Origin: Diorhabda sublineata
Lineage: Eukaryota; Arthropoda; Insecta; Coleoptera; Chrysomelidae
DNA: 64,000 bases
Assembly (NCBI RefSeq): GCF_026230105.1
Contig: NC_079478.1
Location: 8,075,653 to 8,139,652, forward strand
Reading direction: 5' to 3'
Each line of letters starts with the position of its first letter. Position 1 is the first letter of the stretch. The notes below the pieces were generated by a model. It saw only the letters and a list, made by a program, of their open reading frames with translations. It did no database searches and had not been told where the DNA came from. This document shows positions 60,265 through 64,000 of the stretch, piece after piece. The translations under genes were made by a program, and so were the position numbers.

Positions 60265-61794
60265 ATGTCCGGTGCATCAATGAAAAACAAATCGTCTTGG
60301 ATACATATATATTTTTGGTAATGATTTTCTTGCTGTTTACCTTCGTCTACCATCAACATATTTGGCAATTTCCAATCGGTGGTCCACACAATCGACGCTA
60401 TACACTGCCCTGATATTTTCTAATTTTCTACAGCAAACACATCTCGAACATGTTTTACTTTTCAATAGAATGCGAAACCAGTTACAACAAGATAATAGAT
60501 CCCACATTATTTTTCGTTTTTCACCATTTTTCATAATATCGGTATACTGATGTAACGATTTTATATTGTTAGTTCTCATCGCCTGTTTCAAAGATATAAT
60601 ATACAATTCAATATAGTATTTAACAAAATGATTCAAATAATACTTGATATTTATATCAATATTCTAAACATTTACAAATGCGTCAAAAATCCTCAGAATA
60701 TGAACAACTTATATACAAAAATAAGTTTTTTATACAAACAAAAGAAAGAGTAAATTGAGGAGCTACACCCAGTATTAAAGTACATTACATGGCGACGGTT
60801 GATACTTACTTTTGAACAGCAATGAATGCTGATGATGACGACAGGGGTGTGCTTCTATTAGTAACGCTGCTCTTTTCATGACTACGAAACGAATCGAGAA
60901 ACGTGTTTATAGGGTGGCTGATTGTTATGGATCTTGAATGCTTTTTGTGATTTTGGTTATTGTTGTTTTTTCGTTCCCACAGTTATCTCGATATTCAACT
61001 CAATTTTCTTACATTCTATATTTAAATACCTCAAGCTCAAATCAATAATATCAATCACTTATTTAGGTTAATACAGGAAAAAAAACAGTTGATAATTAAC
61101 TCGTTATCTATTTACTGCCACCAGTATTGAGATATTGTTAGTCTGGAAGCATATGAAATCGAAACTGATTATTGTATAACTGTTCAAATAAGTTATTGAA
61201 GAAGTGATTTCTCAATAAATTCACTCTTTGACTGGCCTGAATCAACGTATTTTCCAGATTTCACCAGTCCCTAGACTTAAAAATTGCTTGACAGAAATAT
61301 TTAGTTCGAATGTTGAGGTTATTTTGATATTCTATCCCTTTCGAAAACTTAAATCACATTTGAGTTAAAAAGTTTGATTTCTTCTATAAGTGAAGAACAG
61401 AATGTATATTTACTCCATAAAAAAACTGAATTATTTTCTGTTTATGTAGTAACAGAATAGCGCTGGATTATGTAGTTACAATTGAGAAAATCAACGTTTC
61501 CTTCATAGAAAAATGAGAAAAAAAAACGAGCAAGATTTCCGATAAATCTTTAATCTAGTTTTAATAATGATTATCAATAAATTCTCCAAGCAAAATGTTA
61601 TGTGAATATTTATCATCTGCTGAATTACTATCTTGACCAGAGTAAATTTGAAATGATCTACATCTGCACCAGCTAAAACATTGATATTCCTTAAATTCAT
61701 TAAAAGACTGTTATCAAAATGACATCGTTTCCTAAATCAAATTTTCCAATTGGATCACATTGTTATCTAACATGTGCTCACCTGAGTTGGTATC
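60265..61794. other. Intergenic, no gene recognised
   Basis: The minus-strand frame at 60337-60636 contains a Cys-rich patch (SKTCSRCVCCRK) but is otherwise featureless. The remainder is AT-rich. Confidence 0.35.
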
Positions 61795-62090
61795 ATTTTA
61801 TATAGATGCATCGTAGTTTCTCTTAATATTCGAAAAATTAATGTGGCTGCTTTCTTACCAGAAATATGTGGGTTCCTTGAAACTCCAGCATAATATCTAA
61901 TTCGATATCATTACTTATTGCATAAGTAGCAACTTTTCTATCTGTTATAACATGACCAAGCTCGCGAAACTGGTTTTCTATTTCGCCTATTTGCAAATTT
62001 TTGGTGAAGTAAGCGAGCAACTTCCTTTTGGGTCCGTGTGTTGTCTTCATAACAAATGATATGTAGAATTATTATTTTAGACGACGCCAT
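61795..62090 (-). pseudogene. IS630-like transposase N-terminal relic
   Basis: From ATG 62090 the minus strand reads MASSKIIILHIICYEDNTRT then QKEVARLLHQKFANR. After a frameshift it continues ENQFRELGHV, DRKVATYAI, DIELDIMLEFQGTHIFL. These match the helix-turn-helix half of the insect transposase family reading QREVARIFN, KFRELGHV and LQENPHTS. The catalytic half is absent. It is probably related to the relic at 36745-37333. Confidence 0.65.
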
Positions 62091-62630
62091 CTGAAAGTTG
62101 TACGTTCTGTATTCATTCACATACCGAAAGTTGCGTTTTGTGTGTTCCATGTAGTGAAAGTGACAGTTCCGAACTGCAAAACACTTTCAGGACGCTCTCG
62201 AGTAGACAACTTTAACTTCCTTAAATATGACTCTTCAATGTTGACAGTTGACAGTTTCACTTCGAAGATTTTGCATAACTTTCTTCCACCACAAATACGA
62301 ATCAATCAACAAATTCTATCGAAGACACAAACACATCTACAAATTGTAACGAAATCTATCTACAGAGATTCCATCAACATCTAGTAGAAATATACATATT
62401 CCATCTGCATCCAATCCAATAAATATTAATAATTGTCCTGGATGCACAATCAACATTACTTTTTGCAAATAATTAATAAATTAATATTGACATTGCAAAT
62501 ATCATTAAGTACATTATATTGTTCAATAAATAGAATATTTATGATTCTCTATTATTTAATTTCTTTTCTCAGTGTAATTGAAAAAGTTTTGGATCTTATG
62601 CGTCGTCTAAAAAATGTTGTGTATGCCACG

Positions 62631-62724
62631 GCTGAAATACTACTTTGTTAGACTCGTCTGTTGCTAGCCTCGCTTCGTTCGTCCCGCAATTTTCAGATTC
62701 TTCCAACAAAGTAGCACTTTCAGT
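62631..62724. repeat. Short inverted-repeat (foldback) element
   Basis: GCTGAAATACTACTTTGTTA at 62631-62650 pairs with the inverse of 62704-62724 (ACTGAAAGTGCTACTTTGTT). The 50-base centre is GC-richer than its surroundings (CTCGCTTCGTTCGTCCCGC). This is compatible with a tiny MITE. Confidence 0.5.
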
Positions 62725-62914
62725 CCTTGCCTAACCTAACAATTGTGTGCATTTCTCTTGGGTAAATCATTTTTCTGATATTATTATGTACAGTTAACGA
62801 AATTCAAACGACAATAACATTGACACTGATCACTATTCTCATGCAGTCAGACACCAAGTTGCTAAGACTATGAATTTTGAACCAAAATAAACATTTTTTA
62901 GTGCATTTTTGTCG

Positions 62915-63480
62915 TCCGTCTAACTCTAGCATCGATTTCTCCTCACAGAAAAGCTTTAGCGAGCTCGGGTTTTTTGCTCTTAATTCCTGTATAGATATAG
63001 ATGTGCAGAAACGAAAGACATTATGGGTATTATTAGAAAAAAATAAATTAATTCACCAAAATGTTATATTTCCCATACAAAATTTTCTCTCTTTCAGTGC
63101 GTTATCAAATCCTATTTTCGACGTGATTTTTTTTGAATGCAGCTTTTTTCGCTTTCCTGTCTGAAGGTGTGAGTTCGAAACCTGTCGTTAATATGAAAAA
63201 TTTTTCTTGAATTTATTTTTTTTACATCCGTCAACAAATATGGATTCATTTAAACTTGTTATAGATCAACACGAAAATTTTTTGAATCACGATAATGTCA
63301 TAGTTTGTTTATATTTTAATCAAGATCACTTAACAACCACCGAATTTGAAAAATTGTTGAAAGTCACTTATAGCATCTTCGAGAGAAGCTACAATTAACG
63401 CAAACACAACAATCGTTGGAGTCTTTGCAAAATTAAATGCTCACAAAATTGAAACTTTTACCTATGAATGATAGTTTTCC
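62915..63480. repeat. Dispersed repeat, copy B with a 330-bp insertion
   Basis: Colinear with 31529-31790. Copy A has TTTCCCTTACA directly followed by TTTGCAAAATTGAGTG, while here TTTCCCATACA and TTTGCAAAATTAAATG are separated by about 340 bp (63082-63425). The insert contains an ATG-initiated 52-codon frame at 63240-63398 of unknown meaning. Confidence 0.5.
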
Positions 63481-64000
63481 CCAAATTATTTTGAGATTTG
63501 TCAAGAAATGTTTTATTATTCATATATAGGGGATTGCATTTAAAATAAGAAAGTTGGTATTAGCTACTGTCTCAAGATACACCTCGTATAATTTTTTTTT
63601 AAGTCAATCACAAATAGACGTGCCCAAGCAATGGGTTTAAAATTGGTATTTTCGCATATAAATAGAATAACTCGAAATTTGTTCATTTATTTCCTTTTTA
63701 ACGTGGGAAAGTTCTCTATGTAAGAACAAGAAAATATCTAAAAAAGTTTGTAGTATTAGGGTACATTTCTAATGCAATTCAAGGCTTAAAACCACAGAGG
63801 TTCAAGCTCTAAAATTGTGCATTTCTTGCAGTGCTTGATAGATGATCACTTAGTCAAATCGCAATATTTCGCATTTTGATTTCAAATCATCTAAAACAGT
63901 GTTTCTGGAGAAGAAATTCGTCATATATTTTTGTATCCATATTAAATCACAAAATAGTCCAATTAAACTTAACCTCAAAAAACAAAGAAACTAATAAAAG
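63481..64000. other. Intergenic to window end, nothing recognised
   Basis: AT-rich, without motifs or long frames. Confidence 0.4.

Noticed and set aside
63160..63195. B-box-like GAGTTCGAAACCTG, suggesting a tRNA
   Set aside because: No A box or cloverleaf partner lies upstream; one motif is not enough.
1..64000. CRISPR arrays, operons or phage-like modules
   Set aside because: No regularly spaced repeats and no clustered prokaryotic genes; all real genes are spliced and insect-like.

Overview
The window reads as an AT-rich insect nuclear genome segment. The evidence is spliced genes with GT-AG introns, several mariner, Tc1, piggyBac and hAT relics, non-LTR retrotransposon pieces, solo LTRs, and a short array of TTAGG, the usual arthropod telomere unit. 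The host proteins are clearly insect-like orthologues of conserved animal proteins. I cannot fix the order from sequence alone; a beetle-like genome is plausible.

Four host genes are supported. (1) 1-684, minus: first coding exon of the clathrin assembly protein lap (AP180/CALM), running off the left edge. (2) 1614-5846, plus: complete six-exon OST3/OST6-family oligosaccharyltransferase subunit (MAGT1/TUSC3), diverging from lap; its fourth intron is a textbook U12-type intron. (3) 7603-8918, plus: complete four-exon protein-L-isoaspartate O-methyltransferase, 227 codons. (4) 46241-28134, minus: complete nine-exon SCAI (suppressor of cancer cell invasion), 567 codons spread over 18 kb, with introns full of transposon debris. 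I see no operon-like coupling; the genes act separately (endocytosis, N-glycosylation, protein repair, and transcription control or DNA repair).

The rest is transposon-rich intergenic or intronic DNA. Well-delimited elements are a piggyBac deletion derivative with TTAA flanks (13164-14007), a hAT-type MITE with an 8-bp duplication (26989-27201), two related solo LTRs with 4-bp duplications (32222-32653 and 39302-39706), and several terminal-inverted-repeat elements (6339-6474, 37774-38469, 50836-51272, 59799-60262). Broken transposase genes of mariner, Tc1 and related IS630-like families lie at about 6.7, 12.4, 18.3, 30.9, 33.9-35.3, 36.8, 56.3 and 61.8 kb. From about 46.4 to 64 kb I find no host gene.

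The most interesting signals are the U12 intron in the MAGT1 gene, a 120-codon open extension in frame after the SCAI TGA stop that encodes hydrophobic helices, a 28-codon upstream ORF in the SCAI leader, an inverted and scrambled mariner mosaic inside a SCAI intron, and a TTAGG array joined to a 5'-truncated R1-like retrotransposon. No CRISPR, operon or other prokaryotic-type system is present.
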